From assembly GCA_030715195.1 (NCBI GenBank), contig JAUYVI010000003.1:26913-90912 (forward strand): 64,000 nt of DNA, read 5' to 3'. Positions 1 through 7,923 of this stretch are shown here, piece by piece. Under the pieces are notes generated by a model. That model was not told the DNA's origin. It was given only the letters and a program-made list of their open reading frames with translations, and ran no database searches. Each line of letters starts with the position of its first letter. Within the stretch, counting starts at the first letter, position 1. The stretch comes from Dongia sedimenti (GTDB lineage Bacteria; Pseudomonadota; Alphaproteobacteria; Dongiales; Dongiaceae). The position numbers and the translations under genes were made by a program.

Positions 1-1
1 T

Positions 2-1084
2 TTGGGCCGGAGCAACCGCCGGCAGTTTCTGGCCGGCGCCACGGCCTTGGGCGTCGGCGCGACCGTGCTCGGCGCGCCGCGGATCGCGCGTGCGGCCGGC
101 GACGTGAAGGTCTTGAACTGGCAGGGCTACGGCACGGACGAGGCCTGGTCGGTCGATGCCTTCCACAAGGCGACCGGCAACACGGTGACCCACGACTACT
201 ACAATTCCGAATCCGAGATGATCACCAAGATGCGCACCAATCCCGGTGGCTATGACGTGGTCGTCACCAACTGCGCCTGGAACAACATCGCTTCCAAGGA
301 AGGGCTGATCCAGCCGCTCGACCCGGCGAAGATCCCGCATTGGGCCGATCTCAACCCGGCGTTCCGGGATTCCCCGCTGCTGAACGACGGCGGCAAGCCG
401 TTCGGCGCGGCCTGGGTCTGGGGCATCACCGCGATCGCCTACAGCACCGACGTGTTCAAGGAATCGCCGGCGACCTTGGCGACGCTCTGGGATCCCAAAC
501 TGAAGAAGCGCGTGGCGCTGCGCGATGACGGCATCGAGGCGGTGAGCTTCGGCGCGATCGCGACCGGTCAGGACATGAACCATCCGGCCGACCTCGCGAA
601 AGTGAAAGCGAAGCTCCTGGAGTTGAAGAGCAATGTCGCGCTGCTTTGGTCGTCGGAAGACGAGTGGAACAAGCAGTTCGCCGCCAAGGCTTTCGACATC
701 TCGGTCTATTGGAGCGGCTCCGCGCTGCGCAGCAAGACCCAGTTCAAGCTGCCGGTCGGCTACTACGTTCCAAAGGAAGGCGGCATCGGCTGGTTCGACG
801 GTCTCGCCGTCGTGAAGGACTCGCCGAACCCCGACGGCGCCCATGCCTTCATCAACTGGATGATCGATCCGAAGTTCTACGTCGAATGGGCAACCAAGGT
901 CGGCGCGCCGGCCTCGGCCAATCCGAAGGCGATGGAGGCTTTGCCCGACAGCGATCCGTCGAAGTCGTTCTACAGCGACCAGGAAGCGATCAAGCGCCTG
1001 CAGTTCATGGCGCCCTTGAGCGACAAGGAGAAGCAGGACTACTCCGACCTCTGGGCCGAGGTGAAGACCGCATTCGCGGGATAG
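2..1084 (+). CDS. Spermidine/putrescine-type ABC transporter substrate-binding protein (5' end cut off)
   Basis: Periplasmic binding protein that would capture the ligand for the importer encoded just downstream. The reading frame is open from the window edge, so the true start is probably a few codons upstream; the first possible codon here is TTG at 2. The N-terminus has a twin-arginine signal (SNRRQFL) followed by an Ala/Gly-rich hydrophobic stretch and a likely cleavage site after ARA, so export by Tat is expected. The mature part (VKVLNWQGYGTDEAW) and the overall length of about 360 aa match the PotD/PotF group of family 1 binding proteins. Ligand specificity cannot be read from sequence: PotD-like proteins bind polyamines, but many alphaproteobacterial relatives bind other small cations or sugars. 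A 241-nt gap with a hairpin pair separates it from the permeases. Confidence 0.85.
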   Translation: MGRSNRRQFLAGATALGVGATVLGAPRIARAAGDVKVLNWQGYGTDEAWSVDAFHKATGNTVTHDYYNSESEMITKMRTNPGGYDVVVTNCAWNNIASKEGLIQPLDPAKIPHWADLNPAFRDSPLLNDGGKPFGAAWVWGITAIAYSTDVFKESPATLATLWDPKLKKRVALRDDGIEAVSFGAIATGQDMNHPADLAKVKAKLLELKSNVALLWSSEDEWNKQFAAKAFDISVYWSGSALRSKTQFKLPVGYYVPKEGGIGWFDGLAVVKDSPNPDGAHAFINWMIDPKFYVEWATKVGAPASANPKAMEALPDSDPSKSFYSDQEAIKRLQFMAPLSDKEKQDYSDLWAEVKTAFAG

Positions 1085-1141
1085 CGGATGCAGGTCAGCG
1101 CAGGATGAACCCGGCGCTGGATCTGCAGCATCGCGGCCGCA

Positions 1142-1266
1142 GCAACCCCCTACCTGGCCTCCCCCCAACTTGGGGGGAGGGATTCTTTTGAAGTCGCTGT
1201 TTGGAGAGACAGCCTAATCAATCTCCCGCCCCCAAGATGGGGGCGGGTTGGGGTGGGGGTTGATGC
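1142..1266. repeat. Paired G/C-rich hairpins in an inverted arrangement (REP-like element)
   Basis: Two perfect 10-bp stems with 3-nt loops: 1158-1167 with 1171-1180, and 1225-1234 with 1238-1247. The flanks (CAACCCCCTACC on the left, GGTGGGGGTTG on the right) are inverted copies of each other, so the whole unit is a large imperfect palindrome. The same layout recurs at 29274-29432. Its place between the binding-protein gene and the permease genes recalls REP elements such as those in malEF, which stabilise the upstream mRNA; that role is inference. Confidence 0.7.
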
Positions 1267-1325
1267 AGCCTGAGCGCTTATGATCCAGCGCCAAGTCTCT
1301 TTTCCACAGGACGAGCGGAGTACGT

Positions 1326-2189
1326 ATGTCGCCACGCCAGCGGCAAAAATGGGCGATCTTCGGGCTGACCGGGCCGGCCTATGCCTGGCTGGCGGTGACG
1401 ATCTTTCTGCCGCTTTCGGCTATGCTGTATTGCAGCGTGCTCGACGTTTCGCCGCTGGTGCCGCGTCCGGCCAGCTTCACGCTGGCGAATTACGCGGCGT
1501 TCTTTCAGAAGTCCTTCTATCTGCCGCTGACCTGGTGGTCGATCCTGCTCGGCTTCTGGACCACCTTGTTCTGCTTTCTCGTCGGCTATCCGGCGGCCTA
1601 CGCGCTCGCCAAGCGTGTCAAAGGACGCTGGCGCGAGGCCCTGTTCCTGCTGATCGTCCTGCCGTTCTGGAGCAACGCCCTGGTGCGCATCTTCTCCTGG
1701 ACCATGGTGCTCCGGCAAGGCGGGTTCCTGGACATGGCGCTGCATTCCGTCTTTCCCGATGCGCCGGCCTTCAACCTGCTGTTTACCTATCCCGCCGTGG
1801 TGATCGGCCTGGTGCATTCGTATCTGCCCTACATGATCCTCACCTGCTACGTCTCGCTGCAGGCAATCGATGATTCGCTCATGGAGGCGGCGCGCAGCCT
1901 CGGTGCCGAAAACACGACCGTGTTCCGGCGCGTCGTGTTCCCGCTGAGCCTGCCCGGCGTGATCTCCGGCGCCGTGCTGATCTTCGTGCCAGTGATCGGC
2001 TCGTTCATGGAACCGCGCATCCTGGGCGGCGCCAAGGGTGCCACGCTCGGCATGAACATCGAGGAGCAATTCACCGTGACCGCGAATTGGCCGCTGGGCG
2101 CTGCGCTCTCTTTCACCATGCTGGCGATTGTGCTGGTGATTTTCGCCGTGCTCTACCCGATCCTGAAGCGCCGCGGGGTCTGGGCATGA
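1326..2189 (+). CDS. ABC transporter permease, PotB/PotH type
   Basis: Inner-membrane permease subunit of about 287 aa, the usual size for PotB. It has about six hydrophobic segments, beginning after the basic N-terminus (MSPRQRQKWAIFGL), and carries the EAA loop that contacts the ATPase (MEAARSLGAENTTVFRRV). The ATG at 1326 is chosen because it gives the normal PotB N-terminus; upstream in-frame sequence is not conserved-looking. Its stop overlaps the next start as ATGA, so it is translationally coupled to the second permease. With the genes on either side it forms a complete importer. Family identity is firm, substrate unknown. Confidence 0.9.
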   Translation: MSPRQRQKWAIFGLTGPAYAWLAVTIFLPLSAMLYCSVLDVSPLVPRPASFTLANYAAFFQKSFYLPLTWWSILLGFWTTLFCFLVGYPAAYALAKRVKGRWREALFLLIVLPFWSNALVRIFSWTMVLRQGGFLDMALHSVFPDAPAFNLLFTYPAVVIGLVHSYLPYMILTCYVSLQAIDDSLMEAARSLGAENTTVFRRVVFPLSLPGVISGAVLIFVPVIGSFMEPRILGGAKGATLGMNIEEQFTVTANWPLGAALSFTMLAIVLVIFAVLYPILKRRGVWA

Positions 2190-2992
2190 AACGCAAACTC
2201 GATATCGGCGGCGGGATCGCCAAGACCTATCTGGCGCTGGTGCTGCTGTTCCTCTACGTCCCGATCCTGGTCATGGCACTGCTCGCCTTCAACCGCTCGC
2301 CGCTCTACCAGATGCCGTTCGAGTTCGACCTGGTATGGTTCAAGGCGCTGGCCGAGAACGACCGGCTGCTCAATGCCGGGTGGAACAGCGTGGTGATCGC
2401 GCTGGTGAACACCGTGGTTGCGACGGTGCTTGGAACCGCGGCGGCGCTCGCCTTTTCGCGCTATCAGTTCCGCGGGCGCCAGGTGATGCAACTGCTCCTG
2501 CTGCCGCCGATCACCATTCCCTGGCTGGTCATCGGCACGGCGATGCTGGTCTTCTTCTACTGGACCTTCCCGCTGATGGGCTTGAGGCCGCGGGGGTTGC
2601 ACGCGATCCTGCTGGGCCACGTGGCCCTGTCGCTCCCCTATGTGATCATCGTGGTCGGGGCGCGGCTGGCGGATTTCCCGAAGGCGGTGGAGGAGGCGGC
2701 GGCGACCCTGGGGGCCACGCCCTGGCAGACCTTCTGGCGGGTTTCCGCGCCGATCATCGCCCCGGGTGTCGTGGCGGCCGCCCTGTTCGCCTTCGCGACC
2801 TCGTTCGACCAGTTCGTCATCTCCTATTTCCTGGCGCCCCCGGGCGTGACCACCCTGCCGGTCGAGATCTACACCTCGATCCGCAAGGGCTTCACCCCGG
2901 AGATCAACGCCATTTCCACCATCATCATCGCGGTTTCGATGGGCGTCATGCTGATCACCGCTCGGTTCTACAAATTCGGCGGGGAGCGATGA
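2186..2992 (+). CDS. ABC transporter permease, PotC/PotI type
   Basis: Second membrane subunit of the same importer, 268 aa. The ATG at 2186 overlaps the TGA of the preceding permease and gives a standard PotC-like N-terminus (MKRKLDIGGGIAKTYL) followed by a first membrane span; the longer open frame upstream is an artefact of high GC. The EAA loop is visible (VEEAAATLGATPWQTFWRV). The two permeases presumably pair as a heterodimer. The end again overlaps the ATPase start as ATGA (2989-2992), a sign of tight stoichiometric expression. Confidence 0.9.
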   Translation: MKRKLDIGGGIAKTYLALVLLFLYVPILVMALLAFNRSPLYQMPFEFDLVWFKALAENDRLLNAGWNSVVIALVNTVVATVLGTAAALAFSRYQFRGRQVMQLLLLPPITIPWLVIGTAMLVFFYWTFPLMGLRPRGLHAILLGHVALSLPYVIIVVGARLADFPKAVEEAAATLGATPWQTFWRVSAPIIAPGVVAAALFAFATSFDQFVISYFLAPPGVTTLPVEIYTSIRKGFTPEINAISTIIIAVSMGVMLITARFYKFGGER

Positions 2993-4056
2993 GCCAGGTC
3001 GAAGTCGTCGGATGCACCAAGCGCTACGGCGCGATCGCCGCGCTGGACAACGTCTCGCTCAAGTTCGTGGAAGGCGAGCTGTTCGGCCTGCTCGGGCCCA
3101 GCGGCAGCGGCAAAACCACGCTGCTGCGCGCGGTCGCCGGGTTCATCGATCTCGATCACGGTCAGGTTCTGCTGGACGGGGAGGATATCGGTCCCATCCC
3201 GGTGCACAAGCGGGACATTGGCATGGTGTTCCAGAACTATGCGCTGTTCCCGCATATGACCGTGTTCGACAACGTTGCCTTCGGCCTCTCGGTGCGGAAG
3301 ATGCCGGCAGGCGAGATCAAGAGCCGTGTCGACGAAATCCTCGGCCTGGTGCGGCTCGGCGGGCTGCAGGAGCGCAAGCCTAAGCAGCTTTCGGGCGGCC
3401 AGCAGCAGCGCGTCGCCCTGGCGCGCGCCTTGGTGACGCGGCCGAAGGTGCTGCTGCTCGACGAGCCCTTGGGCGCGCTCGACAAGCACCTGCGCGAGGA
3501 AATGCAGGTCGAGCTGCGGCGGATCCAGCGTGAGGTCGGCATCACCACGATCTTCGTGACGCACGATCAGGAAGAGGCAATGACCCTGAGTGATCGCATC
3601 GCCATCATGAACCAGGGCCGGATCGAGCAGCTCGGGCCGCCGCTGGATGTTTACGAGCACCCGATCAACCGTTTCGCGGCCGGCTTCCTGGGCGTCGCCA
3701 ACTTCCTCGAAGGCCGGGTCGTGAGCGTCTCGGGCAATGAGGCGCGGATCGATCTCAAGCTCGGCGGACAGGCCGTCGCACCGGCGGACGGCTACCGCGC
3801 CGGCGATTCCGCCGTGCTGGCGGTTCGGCCGGAGAAGATCGGCGTCGATGCCGGCGGCCGCTCTGCCGGCGTGAACCAGCTCTCCGGCAAGGTGATCGGC
3901 GCCGTCTTCTCGGGCAGCAGCACGACCTATCGCGTTCAGGTCGACGACCAGGTCATCTCGGTCTTCCAGCAGAACAGCACGCCACGCCGGTTCCAACCCG
4001 ACGATCCCGTGACCCTCCATTGGTCGCCGGAGCATAATGTGCCGGTCGCTCCCTGA
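2989..4056 (+). CDS. ABC transporter ATP-binding protein, PotA type
   Basis: Cytoplasmic ATPase that drives the importer, 355 aa. Walker A GPSGSGKT is at residues 36-43, the Q-loop glutamine near 82, the signature LSGGQQQ at 134-140, Walker B VLLLDEP at 154-160 and the H-loop in FVTHDQ. The C-terminal 110 or so residues form the TOBE-like domain typical of PotA/MalK-type subunits, with the VRPEKI motif. It is the last of the four transporter genes; a short 53-nt gap precedes the hydrolase. Motifs are all intact, so a functional importer is likely. Confidence 0.93.
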   Translation: MSQVEVVGCTKRYGAIAALDNVSLKFVEGELFGLLGPSGSGKTTLLRAVAGFIDLDHGQVLLDGEDIGPIPVHKRDIGMVFQNYALFPHMTVFDNVAFGLSVRKMPAGEIKSRVDEILGLVRLGGLQERKPKQLSGGQQQRVALARALVTRPKVLLLDEPLGALDKHLREEMQVELRRIQREVGITTIFVTHDQEEAMTLSDRIAIMNQGRIEQLGPPLDVYEHPINRFAAGFLGVANFLEGRVVSVSGNEARIDLKLGGQAVAPADGYRAGDSAVLAVRPEKIGVDAGGRSAGVNQLSGKVIGAVFSGSSTTYRVQVDDQVISVFQQNSTPRRFQPDDPVTLHWSPEHNVPVAP

Positions 4057-4109
4057 TTCGGAATAGCCAGTCTAAGATAGAAGAGTTGGGGTGATGGGAG
4101 GATGGGGAG

Positions 4110-4700
4110 ATGGGAATGCCGCAGCTCTCGCGCGCCATGCACATCGTCATCGACATGCAGCGGCTGTTCGCCGAGCATCCGGACTGGGCGGTCAAGGATA
4201 TCGGCCGGATCCGCAAGGACGTGACCTGGCTGGCCGAGCACAAGCCCGGCCGCACGCTCTGGACCCGCTTCATCCCGGCGCAGAATGTCGAAGCGGCGCA
4301 GGGCTCCTGGCGCAAATACTATGAGCAGTGGCCGAGCGCGACCTTGGACGGCGGTGGTGCTGCCTATGTGGATCTGTTGCCGGAGCATCGGACCCTCGCG
4401 GGCAAGGCGCAGATCTTCGACAAGTCGACCTTTTCCGCTTTCGGCAACGAGAAGCTCGTGGCGACGCTGCAATCGGCGGGCATCGAGACCTTGATTCTCT
4501 CCGGCGTCGAGACCGACGTCTGCGTCTGGGCGACCGCGCTGGATGCGGTCGATGCCGGCTTCTTCGTGGTGCTGGCACGCGATGCGCTGACCAGCTTCTC
4601 GCCGGAGGCACACCAGGCGATGCTGGAGGTGATCGCGCCGCGTTTTGCGCCGCAGGTCGCCGTCATGAATCATGCGGAGTTGGAAGCGGCGTGGAAATAG
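4110..4700 (+). CDS. Cysteine hydrolase, isochorismatase-like family
   Basis: A 196-aa alpha/beta hydrolase of the isochorismatase/nicotinamidase superfamily. The catalytic triad can be placed: Asp15 in VIDMQ, Lys105 in IFDKSTF and Cys138 in GVETDVCV. Members hydrolyse amides, carbamoyl groups or vinyl ethers; the exact substrate is unknown here. The start is ATG at 4110, with a second ATG two codons later; GGGGAGATGG upstream supplies a ribosome site. It overlaps the next gene by 10 nt, so it belongs to the same operon as the importer and glycosidase. This suggests the imported compound contains an amide or carbamoyl bond, which is inference. Confidence 0.85.
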   Translation: MGMPQLSRAMHIVIDMQRLFAEHPDWAVKDIGRIRKDVTWLAEHKPGRTLWTRFIPAQNVEAAQGSWRKYYEQWPSATLDGGGAAYVDLLPEHRTLAGKAQIFDKSTFSAFGNEKLVATLQSAGIETLILSGVETDVCVWATALDAVDAGFFVVLARDALTSFSPEAHQAMLEVIAPRFAPQVAVMNHAELEAAWK

Positions 4701-6874
4701 AACCGGCTTGGAACACCTGGGACAGCGTCTACCCGGCGCAGATGACCTATCTGCCGCTGGGCCTCACCGTCACCCCTTGCGCCTATGCGGCCAGCACCGG
4801 CACCTTCACCACCTTTCCGGCGACCGCGAAGGGCCTCTCGCTGGGTGAACGCGAGATCGACGGATCCGCGGTCAACCTCCACTTGGCGCTCTCAGGCACG
4901 GAATTGGAGTGGCATTACCGGAAGGCGAGTGCCACGCAGTTGCGCGGCGGCTGGGAAGCACGGAGATTCGGCGAGTGGGGCTTGCGCTTCTGGGTGATGC
5001 TGGTCTTGCGGCTCGATCCCGGGCATGACGGCAACCTGGTCGGTTGGCGCTACGATCCGGAGACGGGCACGCTGTCGGCGCATACGCGCGGCATCGAAAT
5101 CAGCGTCGCGGGCGATGCCGCGCCGCTGATGGTGACCTTTCATGAGTCGATCGCGGCGCTGGAGCAGGAGTTCAAGACCCACGGCTATTTCTATCTCGGC
5201 TCGCGCGGCACCGAGGGCGAGGTCGCGGTGCTGCGCTACAATCTCGAGGAGATGCCGCGCTTCAACTTCCGCGTCGATGTCGGCAAGCCGGCCGAACCCA
5301 TCACGACCGAGCTGAAGTCGCGCCAATCCGGATTTGCCGCGGCGCCGCTCGACGCCTTGCGCGACCTCGTGGGCTGGAACACGGTCTTCGATTCCATCAA
5401 CCGGCGGCGTTACATGTCGTTGAGCCGCAACTGGGTGGCGCAGAAATTCGGCGGCTTCGGCGTCTGGCTCGACGATCTCTTCTATCACGCGCTGATGAGC
5501 GCCCTGTTCGATCCGGCCCTGGCCCGGGACTGCATCAAGGCGGTGCTCGCGACCGAGACGCCGGAGGGCAACTTCGCCTGCCTCATCACCGGCAACGACC
5601 GCTGGATCGACCGCTCCCAACCGCCGATCTGCAGCTTCGTGCTATGGAAGATCTGGCAGCATACCGGGGACGACGCCCTGGTCGACCTCGCCTATGGGCG
5701 GCTGCTGCAGAATCACGATTGGTGGTTCGATCACCGCGACGGCAATAAAGATGGTCTCATGGCCTGGGGCACCTCGCCGGTCGGCGACGGTCTCTACAAG
5801 CGCACCAAGCTCGGCGCCAAGAACGAGTCCAGCATGGACAACTCCCCGATCCATGACGAGGCGCATTACGATCCGCAGAGCGGCTGCCTCGACCAGGCCG
5901 ATGTCGGGCTGAACAGCCTGCTGGCCCTCGATGGCGAGGTGCTGGCGCTGTTCGCCCGCAAGCGCGGCGACGCGAAGACCGCCAAGCGGCTGGAAGACCG
6001 TGCCGCGGCCTTGCGGGCGCGCATCGAGGAGCGGCTCTGGGACGGACAGCGCGCGGTCTTCGCGAACCGGCGCTGGAACGGCAATTTCATCCGCAGCCTG
6101 GCGCCGACCAGTTTCTATCCCATGCTGGCCGGTGCCGCGTCTGCCGAGCAGCAAGCGCATCTTCTGCATTGGCTGCACGATCCGAAGGCGTTCGGTGGCA
6201 CCCATCGCCTCCCATCGGTGACGCGGGACGATCCCGCCTATCACGACAATGTCTATTGGCGCGGGCGGATCTGGCCACCGCTGAACTACCTGACCTATGG
6301 CGGGCTGAAGCGCTGCGGCTTTGACTCCGATGCGTCGAAACTGGCGGAGGACAGCGTGACTTTGTTCGCCGCCGCCTGGACCAAGCGGCAAATGCCGGAG
6401 AACTTCAGCGCCGAGACCGGCGCCGCCGACGACCAGGTGGATACCGACCTCTTCTATGGCTGGGGCGGGTTGATGCCGCTGATCGGCATCAACGAAATAA
6501 TCGATGTGACACCCTGGAACGGCTGGGAGATCACGCCCCGGCCGGCCGGGGCTTCCGGGGATTGGCGGTTGGGCCCGCTGCGCGCCTTCGGCCGGATGGC
6601 CGAACTGGTCTCGCAAGGCGGCTGGCTGACCCTCACGCTGGATGCGCAGCCGGTGCTGCGGACCGACATCGCCACCCGGCTGTCGCGGATTGAGATTCGG
6701 GTCGACGGCATCGACCTGGAGACAAAGGGCGGCGGCACAATGGAGCTTTCGGCCCAGGCGACAGGGACGCTTCGGTCGGCTAAGTTCGATGGGCGCGCCA
6801 TCGCGGCTGCCGGAGGTGCGGTCACTTTGCCCGCGGTGGATACGCCGCGGCGCCTGGAGCTGCGCTGGAACTAG
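4691..6874 (+). CDS. MGH1-like / GH63-type glycoside hydrolase
   Basis: A cytoplasmic protein of 727 aa with an N-terminal beta-rich half and an (alpha/alpha)6-barrel catalytic half. The barrel has the clan GH-G signature NESSMDNSP (Asp near residue 382) found in trehalase, GH63 and mannosylglycerate hydrolase-like enzymes, and later WRGRIWPPLNYL and NFSAETG typical of the same group. There is no signal peptide, so the substrate must be imported first, which fits the transporter upstream. The GTG start at 4691 overlaps the preceding gene; the longer open frame runs through that gene and is not credible. The C-terminal 130 residues look like a beta-sandwich. The substrate (a glycoside of glycerate, trehalose-like sugar or other) is not determined. 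Confidence 0.8.
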   Translation: MEIEPAWNTWDSVYPAQMTYLPLGLTVTPCAYAASTGTFTTFPATAKGLSLGEREIDGSAVNLHLALSGTELEWHYRKASATQLRGGWEARRFGEWGLRFWVMLVLRLDPGHDGNLVGWRYDPETGTLSAHTRGIEISVAGDAAPLMVTFHESIAALEQEFKTHGYFYLGSRGTEGEVAVLRYNLEEMPRFNFRVDVGKPAEPITTELKSRQSGFAAAPLDALRDLVGWNTVFDSINRRRYMSLSRNWVAQKFGGFGVWLDDLFYHALMSALFDPALARDCIKAVLATETPEGNFACLITGNDRWIDRSQPPICSFVLWKIWQHTGDDALVDLAYGRLLQNHDWWFDHRDGNKDGLMAWGTSPVGDGLYKRTKLGAKNESSMDNSPIHDEAHYDPQSGCLDQADVGLNSLLALDGEVLALFARKRGDAKTAKRLEDRAAALRARIEERLWDGQRAVFANRRWNGNFIRSLAPTSFYPMLAGAASAEQQAHLLHWLHDPKAFGGTHRLPSVTRDDPAYHDNVYWRGRIWPPLNYLTYGGLKRCGFDSDASKLAEDSVTLFAAAWTKRQMPENFSAETGAADDQVDTDLFYGWGGLMPLIGINEIIDVTPWNGWEITPRPAGASGDWRLGPLRAFGRMAELVSQGGWLTLTLDAQPVLRTDIATRLSRIEIRVDGIDLETKGGGTMELSAQATGTLRSAKFDGRAIAAAGGAVTLPAVDTPRRLELRWN

Positions 6875-6900
6875 AAAAGACCCGCTAAGGGGAGGGGATC

Positions 6901-7821
6901 ATGATCGTCGTGTTCGGCTCGTTGAATGTCGATCTGCTGATCCCGGTCGATCGCCTGCCGACTCACGGCGAGACGGTGATCGGCCCCGGTTACAGCTTCG
7001 CCGCAGGCGGCAAGGGCGCCAACCAGGCGCTGGCCGCGGCGCGCGCCGGCGCCCAAGTGCGGATGGTCGGCCGGGTCGGCACCGACGATCTCTCGGCCAT
7101 CGCGCTCAATGACCTGAACCTGCAGGACGTCGATCTCTCCCTGGTGGCCAAGGATGAGAAGCCGACTGGCCTCGCCGCGATCTGCGTCGACAAGAAGGGC
7201 GAGAACATCATCGTGGTCGCCGCCGGAGCCAACAGCAATGCGCGGGCCGACCAGGTGCCGGACCACCTGCTGACGCCGGAGGCGATGATCCTGTTGCAGA
7301 TGGAAGTTCCGCTCGAGGAGAACTGGACCCTGGTGCGTCGCGCCAAGGCCCGCGGCGCGCGCGTCCTGCTCAACGTCGCGCCGGCGGCGCCGGTGCCGAC
7401 CGATATCGTGCGCATGCTGGACTGGCTGGTCGTGAACGAGACGGAGGCGATGATCGTGGCCGATTCGCTCGGCCGTCACCGCGACGGTGCCCGTGCCGCG
7501 GCCGCAGCGATTGCCGAGGCGGCGCAGACCACCGTGATCGTCACCCTGGGCGGCGAGGGTGCCAGCGGCTTCTCGGGCGACAAGATCTACGATGCGCCCG
7601 CCTTGCTGATCACGCCGGTCGATACGGTCGGCGCCGGCGATGCCTTCGTGGGTGCCTTTGCCGCCGCGATCGACGGCGGCGGCGATCTTGCGCGTGGCCT
7701 CGCCTATGGCTCGGTCGCCGGCGCGCTCGCCTGTCTCACTCCCGGCGCACAGCCGAGCCTGCCGATGAAGGCGGCGATCGACAAGCGGCTGAAGGATCTG
7801 CCGCCGATCAAGGTGCATTGA
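6901..7821 (+). CDS. rbsK: Ribokinase (PfkB family carbohydrate kinase)
   Basis: A 306-aa PfkB-family kinase that would phosphorylate ribose or a related sugar with ATP. The first signature GGKGANQA is at residues 36-43, and the second DTVGAGDAF at 241-249 includes the catalytic base Asp247 and the anion hole. AGANS near 109-113 fits the ribokinase subgroup. GGGGA lies about 5 nt before the ATG. It is 26 nt after the glycosidase and is the last gene of the putative operon, so its real substrate may be the sugar released by that enzyme rather than ribose. Confidence 0.88.
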   Translation: MIVVFGSLNVDLLIPVDRLPTHGETVIGPGYSFAAGGKGANQALAAARAGAQVRMVGRVGTDDLSAIALNDLNLQDVDLSLVAKDEKPTGLAAICVDKKGENIIVVAAGANSNARADQVPDHLLTPEAMILLQMEVPLEENWTLVRRAKARGARVLLNVAPAAPVPTDIVRMLDWLVVNETEAMIVADSLGRHRDGARAAAAAIAEAAQTTVIVTLGGEGASGFSGDKIYDAPALLITPVDTVGAGDAFVGAFAAAIDGGGDLARGLAYGSVAGALACLTPGAQPSLPMKAAIDKRLKDLPPIKVH

Positions 7822-7842
7822 GGGTCTCCGTCGCGAAGAGAG

Positions 7843-7906
7843 ATTGCCGGGTCAAGCCGGCAATGACGATCTAAAATACCGTCATGCGCGGGCTTGACCC
7901 GCGCAT
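7843..7906. repeat. Two palindromes between convergent genes (REP-like, possible bidirectional terminator)
   Basis: A perfect 8-bp stem at 7843-7850/7857-7864 with loop GTCAAG, and a perfect 9-bp stem at 7884-7892/7898-7906 with loop CTTGA. The two are roughly mirror images of one another. Elements built on GGGTCAAGCC/GGCTTGACCC are common between alphaproteobacterial genes. The position, after rbsK and after the stop of the opposing EAL gene, would suit transcription termination from both sides, but T-runs are poor. Confidence 0.6.
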
Positions 7907-7923
7907 CTTTCACCGATGGAACC

